Source: CBDCVO01 sp965223085
Lineage (GTDB): Bacteria > Pseudomonadota > Gammaproteobacteria > Ga0077536
Direction: 5' to 3'
Length of the DNA: 64,000 nucleotides
Assembly: GCA_965223085.1 (NCBI GenBank)
Contig: OZ244981.1
Location: 4,526,001-4,590,000, forward strand
The position numbers and the translations under genes are program-made. Of the stretch, positions 8,975-16,615 are shown one piece after another; the first letter of the stretch is position 1; the number at the start of each line of letters is the position of its first letter. The notes beneath the pieces were generated by a model. The model was given only the letters and a program-made list of their open reading frames with translations, made no database searches and was not told where the DNA came from.

Positions 8975-9883
8975 CTAAAAACCAAGCGAGATCGTCAGAA
9001 TCATCTCGGCCTTCTCGAACGGCAACTCCCGCACCCAGAAACTGCGTTCGAGGTGCTTTTCGTTAACCTCGGCTGATCCGAAGTAGCGCACATCGACGGC
9101 GAAGTGCTCGATATGCCAGGTCACGCCCAAATTCCAGTACCAGTAATCGTATTCATATAGATCGACGGCACGGAAAAAACCGACGCCGGCAGAAACTTCG
9201 AGCATCGCCAATAGGGGATACCGCCCGATGAGCTGGTAATTGAAGGTGTCCTCGCCGATGTCGTAGGAATCCGGCGCATACGCAAACTCGGCGGTGACGA
9301 TGTCGCGGTAATGAGCGAAGACGTACAGTTCATAGTAGTCCGCGCCCTTACCGAAGATGCGTTCGTCGTAGATGTAGCGGGACAGCTGGACATCCAACCG
9401 GTAATCGTCCGCAACGGCCTGGCTCCAGCCAAAATACGGCACGAGTTCCCAGCGCGAAGCGTCGGCACGGTCGCCGTCGGTAAAATCCACCTCGGCCACC
9501 CACGCGCCGAGAAAATATCCGGAACCGGCGATATTACTGCTATATTCCGCGTTCGCCTGCAGCGAAGGCCCATCGTCCGACTTGGAGTAGCCACGCCAGA
9601 AAAAGTCGGACGTGAGTGTCAACGAGGCATTGAAAACACTTTCACCGAGCGCGGCGGCCGGTACGCCGCACCAAATCAGGATCACAACGGCGATACGACG
9701 GGCAAGGCGCCGCGGGTCCCGACATCCCGGCCTAGGATCCAATGGCGACGCCGCCGACCAGGCGGAAATCGGTTTCGGATTACCACGCGGTCGGATCGTC
9801 GACCAGCGGGTAGCCGAATGAAACGAAAGCGCTCGCACGTCGGTATGACTGTTGATTTGCACCAAACCCACCGTGTCTAGCAT
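8975..9883 (-). CDS. TorF-family putative outer-membrane porin
   Basis: The mature part begins around SVFNASLTLTSDFFWRG and continues with alternating hydrophobic and aromatic beta-strand segments to a C-terminal Phe (ILTISLGF), which is the outer-membrane insertion signal. This matches the TorF/TIGR02001 family of small beta-barrels. The signal peptide is the RRLARRIAVVILIW... stretch at about residues 58-82. The N-terminal 55 residues before it look non-native, so the gene may have acquired a new start through the adjacent repeat: the ATG abuts a 12-bp tandem repeat at 9886. Function as a porin is inferred from the family. Confidence 0.75.
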   Translation of the reverse strand: MLDTVGLVQINSHTDVRALSFHSATRWSTIRPRGNPKPISAWSAASPLDPRPGCRDPRRLARRIAVVILIWCGVPAAALGESVFNASLTLTSDFFWRGYSKSDDGPSLQANAEYSSNIAGSGYFLGAWVAEVDFTDGDRADASRWELVPYFGWSQAVADDYRLDVQLSRYIYDERIFGKGADYYELYVFAHYRDIVTAEFAYAPDSYDIGEDTFNYQLIGRYPLLAMLEVSAGVGFFRAVDLYEYDYWYWNLGVTWHIEHFAVDVRYFGSAEVNEKHLERSFWVRELPFEKAEMILTISLGF

Positions 9884-9885
9884 CT

Positions 9886-9909
9886 CGTATAGGTGTCCGT
9901 ATAGGTGTC
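9886..9909. repeat. Two tandem copies of a 12-bp sequence
   Basis: CGTATAGGTGTC occurs twice head to tail directly upstream of the porin frame, followed by AGGTCTTGCC-rich sequence of a kind I associate with transposon remnants. It marks the start of the mobile zone. From 9910 to 10078 I see no gene or clear site. Confidence 0.7.
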
Positions 9910-10078
9910 AGGTCTTGCCTTTTGCCCTGAAATCCTACGATACCTGGTGTTGAATCTGTAATCCTCTATGGGCGGAGGTCGTTAAGAGGCCGAAAGCGCG
10001 ACAGAGGAGTAGCCGTCCGAAGATGGTCGCTGCCAGACCGCCCTCGGATTGGTCCGCTATTAATTGCGGATGCTTGAC

Positions 10079-10334
10079 GGGGTCGGACCAACTCAGATGC
10101 TTGATTTGTTTCGCAATCGTTCCGTAAACGCCGTCGAAAAACGTACTTAGAACGCGATTGTTTGCGGAAAACATCAATGTAAGGCACAGAAATATACGAC
10201 CCCACAGCGCTGACCAAGGAAGCGAACTGTTCATAATCAGAATTCGCGGACGGTCTTTTACTTTTAGCGCTCTGTAGGTCGCGTTTCCCACAAATTAGTG
10301 CTGGCGATACAGATAGATAGCTTGGTTCGACCCC
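10079..10334. mobile_element. 256-bp non-coding element with terminal inverted repeats, copy 1 (MITE-like)
   Basis: The element starts GGGGTCGGACCAA and ends TTGGTTCGACCCC, which are 13-bp inverted repeats with one mismatch. An almost identical copy (one base different) of exactly the same length lies at 29147-29402 in the same orientation. Neither carries a convincing gene. GAC occurs on both outer sides of this copy and may be a 3-bp target duplication. The features fit a miniature inverted-repeat transposable element mobilised in trans; the parent transposase is unknown. Confidence 0.8.
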
Positions 10335-10372
10335 GACCCAGCCACCCCGACCCAGCCACCCCGACCCAGCCC
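10331..10372. repeat. Three tandem copies of a 14-bp unit at the element edge
   Basis: CCCCGACCCAGCCA is repeated three times (the last copy ends in C), starting with the final CCCC of the MITE-like element. The repeats probably arose by slippage at the element end, and they abut the transposase remnant. Confidence 0.85.
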
Positions 10373-10893
10373 TTCGAGATACCAAGAAGAAACAAGAACT
10401 TGCCGAGAAGCGGGCCTCGCTGCGCTCGATCGTCATGGTCGCCATCGAGATCAAGCAGCCCAAGGGTTTCGGCCGCATCCGGCTTCAGCGCGTCACCAGT
10501 AAGTCCGAGAACGCCGCATTGCCGTTCGTGCTGGATGCTGTGGAGCCGGGCTCGGTGGTGCGTACTGACGGCTCTGCGGCTTACCGAAAGCTGGAGAAGC
10601 ACGGCTATCGGCGCGAGAAAGCCGTGCAGCTGGGTGCCGATGATCCGGCGCATGTGACCATGCCCGGCGTGCACCGGGTAGCCTCGTTACTCAAGCGCTG
10701 GCTGCTCGGGACGCACCAGGGCGCGGTGCGACCGGACCAGCTGGACTACTACCTGGACGAGTTCACCTTCCGCTTCAATCGAAGAACGTCCAGGTCCCGC
10801 GGCCTTCTGTTCTACCGCATGCTGGAACAGGCGTTGGTGACTGAGCCGGTGACCTATGCTCAAATCACAAGAAAGGAGAAACACAACATATAG
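10372..10893 (+). pseudogene. C-terminal fragment of an IS1595/ISXO2-like transposase
   Basis: The frame opens at the repeat edge with a charged KKKQELAEKR segment and continues through the second half of an ISXO2-like DDE transposase. VVRTDGSAAY carries an acidic catalytic residue. The hallmark HVTMPGVHRVASLLKRW and the HQGAVRPDQLDYYLDEF-FRFNRRTS tail are present. The N-terminal zinc-ribbon half is missing. The likely right inverted repeat of the IS (GGGGGTCGTGGCG...GATACCCC) follows at 10893-10920. The insertion was probably truncated when the MITE-like element or its tandem repeats arrived. It is not expected to be active. Confidence 0.82.
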
Positions 10894-11037
10894 GGGGTCG
10901 TGGCGCTAAATAGATACCCCTTATGTTTAATCAGTATATCAACCAATTGTCAACATAAGCGCTCGCTTTCTGCCCTAAGATAATCTCGTTTTCTCGCGAA
11001 AACAAAGCCTTACACCGAGCGCTAGAATAGATACCGA

Positions 11038-11064
11038 GGTCTCGATAATTTAGATATCGAGACC
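11038..11064. promoter_or_regulatory. Palindrome GGTCTCGATA-N7-TATCGAGACC upstream of the cassette array
   Basis: A perfect 10-bp inverted repeat sits about 120 bp before the first cassette boundary. The core TCGAGACC recurs at about 11118. The region 10921-11184 is otherwise gene-free. It could be an operator, the end of a lost element or part of the old integron leader. Confidence 0.5.
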
Positions 11065-11203
11065 CTCTCGCTTTGCCGCGAAACGGAGTACTCGGAATTT
11101 GAAATTAATCGATAAATTTCGAGACCTTGCGACAATGTCTGAAATATCAGTTTCGGCAAAGCGCGCGTGCTCGATATACAAATGTTAGAGGTCTAGGAAA
11201 GTC

Positions 11204-11941
11204 ATGCAGATACAATTTGTGGGGAGTGGAGATGCATTTGGGAACGGCGGTAAATTTAATACTTGTTTCCACGTCACGGGGGAAAAGGTCAATTTTCTCA
11301 TTGATTGTGGGGCTTCCTCATTAATTGCGTTAAAAGCCAACAATATAGATCTCAATAACATCAATACTATCTTGTTCACTCACTTTCACGCAGACCACTT
11401 TGGCGGTATTCCGTTCTTTATGCTGGATGCGCAGTTTTTTTCCAAACGTACGCAGCCACTTACAATTGTCGGGCCGCATGATTTGAGGTCTTGGTATAGT
11501 CGAGTAATGGAGACGAGTTTTCCCGGATCATCAGAAACCAAAACCCGGTTTGATGTCACTTTCATCGAGTTGGAAGAGAGACAACCTCAATCAATCGGCG
11601 AGATAACTACTACCGCTTACCTCGTAAATCATGGTAATCCGGGCGGGCCATTTTTCTCGTACAGAATTGAATGCGAAAATCGAGTATTGGCCTATACAGG
11701 CGATACAGAATGGACTGAAGCGCTTATTGAAGCCGGTCGCAATGCTGATATCTTTATAGCTGAAGCTTACTTCTATGAAAAGAAAATTCAGCTTCATCTT
11801 GATTACATGAGTTTGCTGGAGCATCTACCTGAAATATCACCCAAGCGCTTGGTGCTTACCCATATGAGTGACGATATGTTGAAACGCTTGGAAGAAATTC
11901 CTTATGACTATGCGGAAGATGGCAAAATTTTGGAAGTGTAG
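11204..11941 (+). CDS. MBL-fold metallo-hydrolase, cassette 1
   Basis: A 245-residue metallo-beta-lactamase-fold protein. It has N-terminal VGSGDAFGNGGK, the zinc motif THFHADHFGG, a later His in LVNHGNPGG, Asp in AYTGDTEWTE and a final His in LTHMSDDM, so the full two-metal ligand set is present. It resembles RNase Z/arylsulfatase-like or phosphodiesterase MBL enzymes rather than antibiotic beta-lactamases. The ATG lies just after a GTTAGAG cassette start (11184), and attC1 follows the stop by 2 bp, so this is a single-gene cassette. Codon use is AT-richer than in the flanking chromosome, consistent with transfer. The substrate is unknown. Confidence 0.85.
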   Translation: MQIQFVGSGDAFGNGGKFNTCFHVTGEKVNFLIDCGASSLIALKANNIDLNNINTILFTHFHADHFGGIPFFMLDAQFFSKRTQPLTIVGPHDLRSWYSRVMETSFPGSSETKTRFDVTFIELEERQPQSIGEITTTAYLVNHGNPGGPFFSYRIECENRVLAYTGDTEWTEALIEAGRNADIFIAEAYFYEKKIQLHLDYMSLLEHLPEISPKRLVLTHMSDDMLKRLEEIPYDYAEDGKILEV

Positions 11942-11943
11942 AC

Positions 11944-12044
11944 CTCTAACAAGGCAAATGCACTCGGACAGTCAAAAGCGTCACGCCTTTTGCTTTCGCA
12001 AAGCCCGCGCCACTTTTGCCTGCCGGTGATTTGCGGCGTTAGGT
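11944..12044 (+). repeat. attC1 recombination site
   Basis: The site runs from R'' CTCTAAC to R' GTTAGGT with a long imperfect palindrome between them. R'' is the reverse complement of GTTAGAG at 11184, the start of the same cassette, which is the pattern left by integrase-mediated cassette insertion. Confidence 0.9.
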
Positions 12045-12052
12045 GGCGAGTT

Positions 12053-12382
12053 ATGGCGTACGATGAACGCATCGCTAAGCGGCTACGTCATGTATATAAA
12101 GATGTGGCCAACGTCGTCGAAAAGAAGGCGTTTGGCGGCACCGCTTTCATGGTCAACGGTCATATGTCCTGCGGCGTTATCAAGGACAAGCTCATGGTTC
12201 GCGTCGGCCCGGAGCAGTACGAGAAAGCCCTGAAGCGAACCCATGCTCGCAAGATGGATTTTACGGGTAGACCGATGAAGGGATTCGTGTTCGTGGTACC
12301 CGCAGGCATCAAGACTTCGCGAGATCTCAAGTCTTGGGTTAATCTCAGCTTAAAGTTTGTGGATTCGTTACCGCCAAAGTAG
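12053..12382 (+). CDS. TfoX N-terminal-domain protein, cassette 2
   Basis: A 109-residue protein that is all TfoX/Sxy N-terminal domain: MAYDERIAKRLRH, then KKAFGGTAFMVNGHM, LMVRVGPEQYEKAL and GRPMKGFVFV. In full-length TfoX this domain belongs to a competence regulator. Stand-alone small forms are common and of unknown role. The start at 12053 is 9 bp after the attC1 R' site; an upstream in-frame ATG would begin inside attC1 and is rejected. The cassette start GTTAGGTGGCGA matches R'' of attC2 over 12 bp, so cassette limits are certain. Confidence 0.87.
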   Translation: MAYDERIAKRLRHVYKDVANVVEKKAFGGTAFMVNGHMSCGVIKDKLMVRVGPEQYEKALKRTHARKMDFTGRPMKGFVFVVPAGIKTSRDLKSWVNLSLKFVDSLPPK

Positions 12383-12398
12383 CTTCAATGCAGTCGCC

Positions 12399-12497
12399 AC
12401 CTAACCAGCGCAAGCAACGGACATTTGACCCGGCCACTCCCTTGGCTGAACGCCAAGCTCGCGTCCGCGTCAAATGCCGCTGTTGCGGGCGTTAGGT
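12399..12497 (+). repeat. attC2 recombination site
   Basis: R'' ACCTAAC to R' GTTAGGT. The inner arms include GCAAGCAACGG and CCGCTGTTGC. It is very similar to attC6 and attC9, so these three cassettes share an attC family. Confidence 0.9.
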
Positions 12498-12510
12498 GTC
12501 AGGAAGACGC

Positions 12511-12864
12511 ATGGAAAAACATCTTGCATTGAAGTTTGCCGAAGAGTGGATAGCGGCGTGGAATGCCCACGACCTACAACGAATTCTTTCTCACTACGAA
12601 GATGAATTTGAGATGTCCTCACCTGCAATTACAAAACTTACTGGTGAGGCTTCGGGCATGCTTAAAGGCAAAAAGGCGGTAGGGACCTATTGGGCTGACG
12701 CATTAGAGAAATATCCACGTTTGCATTTCAAGCTATTGAACGTTCTGTGCGGAGTGAATAGCGTCGCATTGGTTTATGAAGGTGTGTTAGGGCTATCTAC
12801 CGAAGTTTTCCACTTTGCACCTTCAGGGAAAGTGATACAGGCATTTGCCCACTACGACCTATAG
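12511..12864 (+). CDS. SnoaL/NTF2-like protein, cassette 3
   Basis: A 117-residue protein with the cone-shaped SnoaL/NTF2-like pattern: an N-terminal helix FAEEWIAAWNAHDL, then ILSHYEDEFEMSSP, GKKAVGTYWADAL and a C-terminal VIQAFAHYDL strand. Members include small isomerases, hydrolases and ligand-binding proteins, so no reaction can be assigned. The ATG at 12511 is preferred over an in-frame GTG at 12496 that overlaps the attC2 R' site. A stretch of about 80 bp without coding content separates its stop from attC3. Confidence 0.8.
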   Translation: MEKHLALKFAEEWIAAWNAHDLQRILSHYEDEFEMSSPAITKLTGEASGMLKGKKAVGTYWADALEKYPRLHFKLLNVLCGVNSVALVYEGVLGLSTEVFHFAPSGKVIQAFAHYDL

Positions 12865-12943
12865 GAATACGAAGGAAATACAAATATTTAGCTGAGGAGA
12901 GAAAAGACAGGAAAATGGATCTGATTCTGTTATACGCCGCGAC

Positions 12944-13054
12944 ACCTAACAAGTCGTTGGAGCGGACACGTTACAACGGGCTTTTCCTCCGTGGCGTTCG
13001 CATTTTCACTCCAGAAAAGCCCGTTGTAACGCGCCGCTCAACTCAGCGTTAGTT
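12944..13054 (+). repeat. attC3 recombination site
   Basis: R'' ACCTAAC to R' GTTAGTT, with long arms containing CGTTACAACGGGC and GCCCGTTGTAACG. R'' plus its 5' flank (GACACCTAAC) complements the cassette-3 start GTTAGGTGTC. Confidence 0.9.
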
Positions 13055-13072
13055 TCTCAAGGGATAAGCTAG

Positions 13073-13816
13073 GTGAAAATATTCAAGTATTCGTTTATTG
13101 CTTTCATTCTTGCAGTATCTGGAGTGACATACGCGTATGCAAATGTTGTAAGGCTAGTATTGATTGACTATTCCGACTTCCGGAAAGTTGATGAAAGCGT
13201 ATATGTTTCATCTGAACTGCCTGATGATGCAGAGGAAAAAATAGCCGCTTTACTGTCCGGAGCCAGAAAGCGTATTGCCTTTTATTATGGTAAACCAAAT
13301 GCAGACCCAGTAATCGTTGCACTTGGAAGCCAGAAGGAACTGAAGAGCTACGGCCTCTATGACAGCCCTGGGTCACTTTTGTTTGCTCCGTGGAATACCT
13401 ACTTACTATTAAATTATCAAACCGCAGGCATTGATGTTACTTCTCATGAATTAGTGCATGCTGAGGTGGTACAACGTGTGGGATACCTCAAGCGCCAGAC
13501 CGATATTCCCACATGGTTCGATGAAGGAGTTGCCATGCAGGTAGACTACCGGTCGAAGTACGATTCTATAGCGGCTATCGATCAGGCTGAATTTCTCAGA
13601 CTGACCAGCCTCGATACACCAGACAAGTTTTGGAGTCAGGATAAACATCAAAATGTTCAAAATTATCGAACAGCGAAATTAGCGGTAGCTGAAATGCTCA
13701 AACAGTCTGACGAAAATTTGTACTCGATATTGGCAGATATTCGCAGTGGTGAAAAAGCTGTTATTGCTTCCGTAGTACATGAAACTAACAAAGCATTGCA
13801 GCGGACAAGCCGCTGA
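13073..13816 (+). CDS. Exported HExxH metallopeptidase-like protein, cassette 4
   Basis: A 247-residue protein with an N-terminal hydrophobic signal or anchor (residues 5-24) and a gluzincin-like zinc site: HELVH at 125-129 and WFDEGVA at 149-154, where E151 can be the third ligand. The order HExxH, about 20 residues, then P-x-WF-x-EG is the same as in the protein of cassette 6, so they are distant relatives. The family is not one I can name. It probably acts in the periplasm or at the membrane. The stop codon lies inside attC4, so the last residues are site-encoded. Confidence 0.72.
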   Translation: MKIFKYSFIAFILAVSGVTYAYANVVRLVLIDYSDFRKVDESVYVSSELPDDAEEKIAALLSGARKRIAFYYGKPNADPVIVALGSQKELKSYGLYDSPGSLLFAPWNTYLLLNYQTAGIDVTSHELVHAEVVQRVGYLKRQTDIPTWFDEGVAMQVDYRSKYDSIAAIDQAEFLRLTSLDTPDKFWSQDKHQNVQNYRTAKLAVAEMLKQSDENLYSILADIRSGEKAVIASVVHETNKALQRTSR

Positions 13817-13830
13817 ATGCGGCGTTAGGT
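13783..13830 (+). repeat. attC4, a short 48-bp site
   Basis: R'' AACTAAC to R' GTTAGGT. The flank GAAACTAAC is the exact complement of the cassette-4 start GTTAGTTTC. It is the shortest site here and has a minimal central arm. Confidence 0.82.
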
Positions 13831-13849
13831 TGCGGGTTGAGATTGGCGA

Positions 13850-14131
13850 ATGCTCTTCACTTTCGAATGGAATCCGAACAAAGCTGCCGAGAATGAGCGC
13901 AAACACGGGGTGTCATTCGAAGAGGCATCGACCGCCTTTCACGATCCTTTGTCCCTAACAATCTACGATCCAGACCACTCCGAGTCTGAGGACCGTTATG
14001 TTCTATTGGGTGTGTCGGCAAAGGGCAATTTGCTAGTGGTGATTCACGCCGAACGAGGGGATAATATTCGTATCATCAGTGCGCGGTCTGCGGACCGTCG
14101 AGAAGCAGCACAGTATTCTCAGAATCAATAG
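13850..14131 (+). CDS. brnT: BrnT-family toxin, cassette 5
   Basis: A 93-residue protein matching BrnT ribonuclease toxins: FEWNPNKAAENERKHGVSF, then EASTAFHDPLS, EDRYVLLG and RIISARSADRRE. BrnT folds like RelE and cleaves RNA. It is followed 2 bp later by a small gene that is probably its antitoxin. The toxin-first order is typical of BrnT modules. Together they form one integron cassette, and such addiction modules are thought to stabilise cassette arrays. Confidence 0.88.
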   Translation: MLFTFEWNPNKAAENERKHGVSFEEASTAFHDPLSLTIYDPDHSESEDRYVLLGVSAKGNLLVVIHAERGDNIRIISARSADRREAAQYSQNQ

Positions 14132-14133
14132 CT

Positions 14134-14319
14134 ATGCGAGACCATTACGATTTCAGCAAAGGCGTTCGCGGCAAGTATGCCGAGCGGTACAAGAAGGGCA
14201 CCAATATCGTGCTACTGGACCCAGATGTCGCTAAAGAGTTTCCAAACGCTGAGGCGGTTAACGACGCACTTCGCGGTGTCATTCGCGAAAAGAAGGCGGC
14301 TGCCGACAAAGCAACCTAA
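14134..14319 (+). CDS. BrnA-like antitoxin, cassette 5
   Basis: A 61-residue protein, MRDHYDFSKGVRGKYAERY at the N-terminus, then NIVLLDPDVAKEFPN and NDALRGVIREKK. This resembles short antitoxin-like proteins found beside BrnT or similar toxins, with a C-terminal part that could be a ribbon-helix-helix dimer. It starts 2 bp after the toxin stop and is presumably co-translated. The stop TAA is formed by the attC5 R'' sequence. Identity as antitoxin rests mainly on its position. Confidence 0.75.
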   Translation: MRDHYDFSKGVRGKYAERYKKGTNIVLLDPDVAKEFPNAEAVNDALRGVIREKKAAADKAT

Positions 14320-14412
14320 CCAGGCAATCAAACGGACCGTCCAAAGTGTCACGCTTTTTGCTTCCGCAAAAGCCGCGCCACTTTGCTCGGCCGTTTATTG
14401 CAGGCGTTATGC
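14314..14412 (+). repeat. attC5 recombination site
   Basis: R'' ACCTAAC to R' GTTATGC. The flank GCAACCTAAC complements the cassette-5 start GTTAGGTTGC at 13824. Confidence 0.9.
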
Positions 14413-14987
14413 GTCGTAGCGTCCTTACTCTGTCGCGCCTGCTACTGATCGTCGCAGCACTTTCCCCCGTCGCAGCTTGGGCGCTTTATAAGCCTATGCG
14501 TGTGATGGCCCCTCAATTTGCTGGTGCACCGTGCATTGACAAGGTAATTTGTACAAATCAGGCTTCAAAGCAGCAGCAAGCGGCAGGTCTGTATACTGAT
14601 GCGTACGAATTCGTGGCGTCTCATGTCGGTGAGTTCAGGACCAAACCCAGGGTCGTATTCTGTTCCACGGAGACGTGTAGTAGCAGATTCGGACTGGGGA
14701 AATCGGCGGCGAAGTCTGTGGGTACCTCAGGGATCGTTGTCGGGCCGCGTGCCTGGCAAGGTCACTACATCCGACACGAGATGATCCACCATTTGCAAGC
14801 GGAGCGCCTCAGCTTGTTCGGATACTGGTTAACTCCGGCGTGGTTCAAGGAAGGCATGGCTTACGCCTTAAGCGGTGATCCCCGTTCACAGCTTGCTGAA
14901 CCTTTTCAGCAGTATCGCGAGGATTTCCAACGCTGGTACAAACAGGTAGGTACCGAACGCATATGGGACGAAGCCCAAAATTTGTGA
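14409..14987 (+). CDS. Exported HExxH metallopeptidase-like protein, cassette 6
   Basis: A 192-residue protein. An N-terminal signal peptide (RRSVLTLSRLLLIVAALSP..., about 25 residues) precedes a domain with two cysteine pairs (C42/C48 and C85/C90) and a zinc site HEMIH at 123-127 followed by PAWFKEGMA (E148 as possible third ligand). The spacing of these motifs almost equals that in cassette 4. The ATG at 14409 overlaps the attC5 R' site; an earlier in-frame ATG inside attC5 is rejected. Likely a periplasmic, disulphide-bonded peptidase-like protein of unknown target. Confidence 0.72.
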   Translation: MRRSVLTLSRLLLIVAALSPVAAWALYKPMRVMAPQFAGAPCIDKVICTNQASKQQQAAGLYTDAYEFVASHVGEFRTKPRVVFCSTETCSSRFGLGKSAAKSVGTSGIVVGPRAWQGHYIRHEMIHHLQAERLSLFGYWLTPAWFKEGMAYALSGDPRSQLAEPFQQYREDFQRWYKQVGTERIWDEAQNL

Positions 14988-14991
14988 CGAC

Positions 14992-15087
14992 ACATAACCA
15001 GTGCAAGCAACGGACGTTTGACCCGACCGTCTCTTTGCTATCGCAAAGCGCCGCCCGCCTCAAACGCCGCTGTTGCAGGCGTTAGGT
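14992..15087 (+). repeat. attC6 recombination site
   Basis: R'' ACATAAC to R' GTTAGGT. R'' with its flank complements the cassette-6 start GTTATGCGTCGT with one mismatch. The arms are closely related to attC2 and attC9. Confidence 0.9.
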
Positions 15088-15943
15088 GGCGAAATTGACC
15101 ACACTGCCATTTTCACAGATCAATGTGTTTTCATCTAATCCTTTAGGTGGAAATCCTGTCGCTGTCGTACATTCAGCAGATGATTTAATTGATGAGGAAA
15201 TGGCAGCACTTGCAAGATGGACAAATCTTTCAGAAACAACGTTTCTGTTGAGGCCAGATCATGATGATGCAGATTATAAGCTTCGTATATTTACGCCGGG
15301 TGGCGAACTACCTTTCGCGGGTCACCCTACATTAGGTTCATGTTTCGCTTGGCTCGATGCAGGGGGTAAAGCAAAAAATATAGAGTTGGTAGTTCAGCAG
15401 TGTAAAGCTGGCCTCATCAGCATTAGAAACAAAAAATCCATATTGGAATTTGCCGCACCGCCACTCATCCGCACGGGCAATCTTGACGAATCCACACTAC
15501 AAAAAATAATGAAGGGGCTTTCACTTACACCTGGCGAGGTTCTTCATCATCAATGGGTGGACAATGGGCCAGGATGGTGTGCTGTTCTGTTAAAGTCTGC
15601 GCGGGATGTACTGGAGCTTGAGTCAAATTGGTCACAATTATCACCGCTAAACCTTGGTGTGGTAGCACCCCACGAGGACGGGCATGAATCTCAAATCGAG
15701 GTAAGGGCGTTCGTAGGAGGCGGCGGCTATGAAGACCCCGTTACAGGCAGCCTCAATGCAAGTATCGCTCAATGGCTTATCAAATCAGGCTTTATAAGCA
15801 CGCCGTATGTCTCATCGCAGGGTACAGTTCTTAAACGCACAGGGCGAATCAACGTCAATCAAGCCGAAGGCCAGATTTGGATTGGCGGCGAAACTATCGA
15901 AGTCATAAAAGGTGAAATTAGTGTACAAGCCACTGCCTCCTAA
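15086..15943 (+). CDS. PhzF-family isomerase/epimerase, cassette 7
   Basis: A 285-residue protein with the diaminopimelate-epimerase-like double fold of PhzF proteins: INVFSSNPLGGNPVAVV at the N-terminus, the catalytic Glu in NLSETTFLL (E50), FTPGGELPFAGHPTLGS, and YEDPVTGSLNASI in the second half. In phenazine makers PhzF isomerises a dihydro-hydroxyanthranilate, but most family members, including stand-alone ones such as this, have unknown substrates. No other phenazine gene is present, so a phenazine role is unlikely. The GTG start overlaps the R' core of attC6. Confidence 0.9.
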   Translation: MAKLTTLPFSQINVFSSNPLGGNPVAVVHSADDLIDEEMAALARWTNLSETTFLLRPDHDDADYKLRIFTPGGELPFAGHPTLGSCFAWLDAGGKAKNIELVVQQCKAGLISIRNKKSILEFAAPPLIRTGNLDESTLQKIMKGLSLTPGEVLHHQWVDNGPGWCAVLLKSARDVLELESNWSQLSPLNLGVVAPHEDGHESQIEVRAFVGGGGYEDPVTGSLNASIAQWLIKSGFISTPYVSSQGTVLKRTGRINVNQAEGQIWIGGETIEVIKGEISVQATAS

Positions 15944-15997
15944 CAAGGCCAAGCACACGGACTCGCTAACGCTCGCTCGGTGTTGGCGGCGTTAAAT
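15938..15997 (+). repeat. attC7, a 60-bp site
   Basis: R'' TCCTAAC to R' GTTAAAT, with inner arms CTCGCTAACGCTCG. R'' complements the cassette-7 start GTTAGGTGGC with one mismatch. Confidence 0.87.
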
Positions 15998-16013
15998 GCC
16001 AACGTGATACACC

Positions 16014-16477
16014 GTGAATCTGATCGCAAAGGCGTTCCAAACGCAGTGGTTCTATAGCGCCAGTCTCGTCATTGCCGTGCTGTACGGATTAGGCGGTGCA
16101 GTGCATGTGGGCAATCTGCTTGGCTTCGGTGAGCTGCCGTGGCCCGAGTCTCCCCTCGCGTGGCGGATCGGCGACCTTTGGTGGGGCTCACTGGACGTCC
16201 TGGGTTTGGTTGGGGTGGCACTGAAGTGGCCCATCGGATTGGTGGCTGTGGTGCTCGCCGCTATTTCACAAGTGTTGTGTATATGTTCTTCCCGGAATGG
16301 TTTGCGCTCACAGAGTCGCACTATTCCGCGTTGCGTTCGCTGGTCTATTTCAACGCCGTGGTATTGTTAGTTATCGCAGCCGGTCTTTTTATAGTTCATC
16401 GCCCATCCTTGTCTGTCACGCCTTTTGCTTCCGCAAAAGCCGCGCCAGCCTGCGGCCGCGAATGTTTCGGGCGTTAG
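16014..16477 (+). pseudogene. Frameshifted small membrane protein, cassette 8
   Basis: From a GTG at 16014 the frame encodes three hydrophobic segments (WFYSASLVIAVLYGLGG, GSLDVLGLVGVALKW, GLVAVVLAAISQVL) to about 16275. The meaningful continuation VYMFFPEWFALTESHY, then LVYFNAVVLLVIAAGLFIV, is in another frame up to 16477. One missing base near 16276-16282 would restore a four-helix protein. The restored frame then runs without a stop into the remnant of attC8, so the original C-terminus and the 5' half of the site were also lost. I do not recognise the family. It is a decayed cassette gene. Confidence 0.72.
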
Positions 16478-16479
16478 GC
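16414..16479 (+). repeat. attC8, degenerate (3' half only)
   Basis: The CACGCCTTTTGCTTCCGCAA-type inner arm and R' GTTAGGC match attC1 and attC5, but no R'' complementary to the cassette-8 start GTTAAATGCC is found. The 5' half has been deleted. Confidence 0.7.
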
Positions 16480-16615
16480 GGCGGCCGGCTCGTAGCCGGC
16501 TCTGCCGTGTACCGACGCTGGCTTATCGGACGCGTGGTAGCATAGGTCTCACAACAACAAGCGGGCTCTTCGACCTGGTTTCAACCGGCGGACGGAGGGT
16601 CCTGAGGGATTCACG

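Noticed and set aside
15086..15943. Phenazine biosynthesis role for the PhzF protein
   Set aside because: No phzA-G partners are present and stand-alone PhzF homologues are usual in unrelated contexts.
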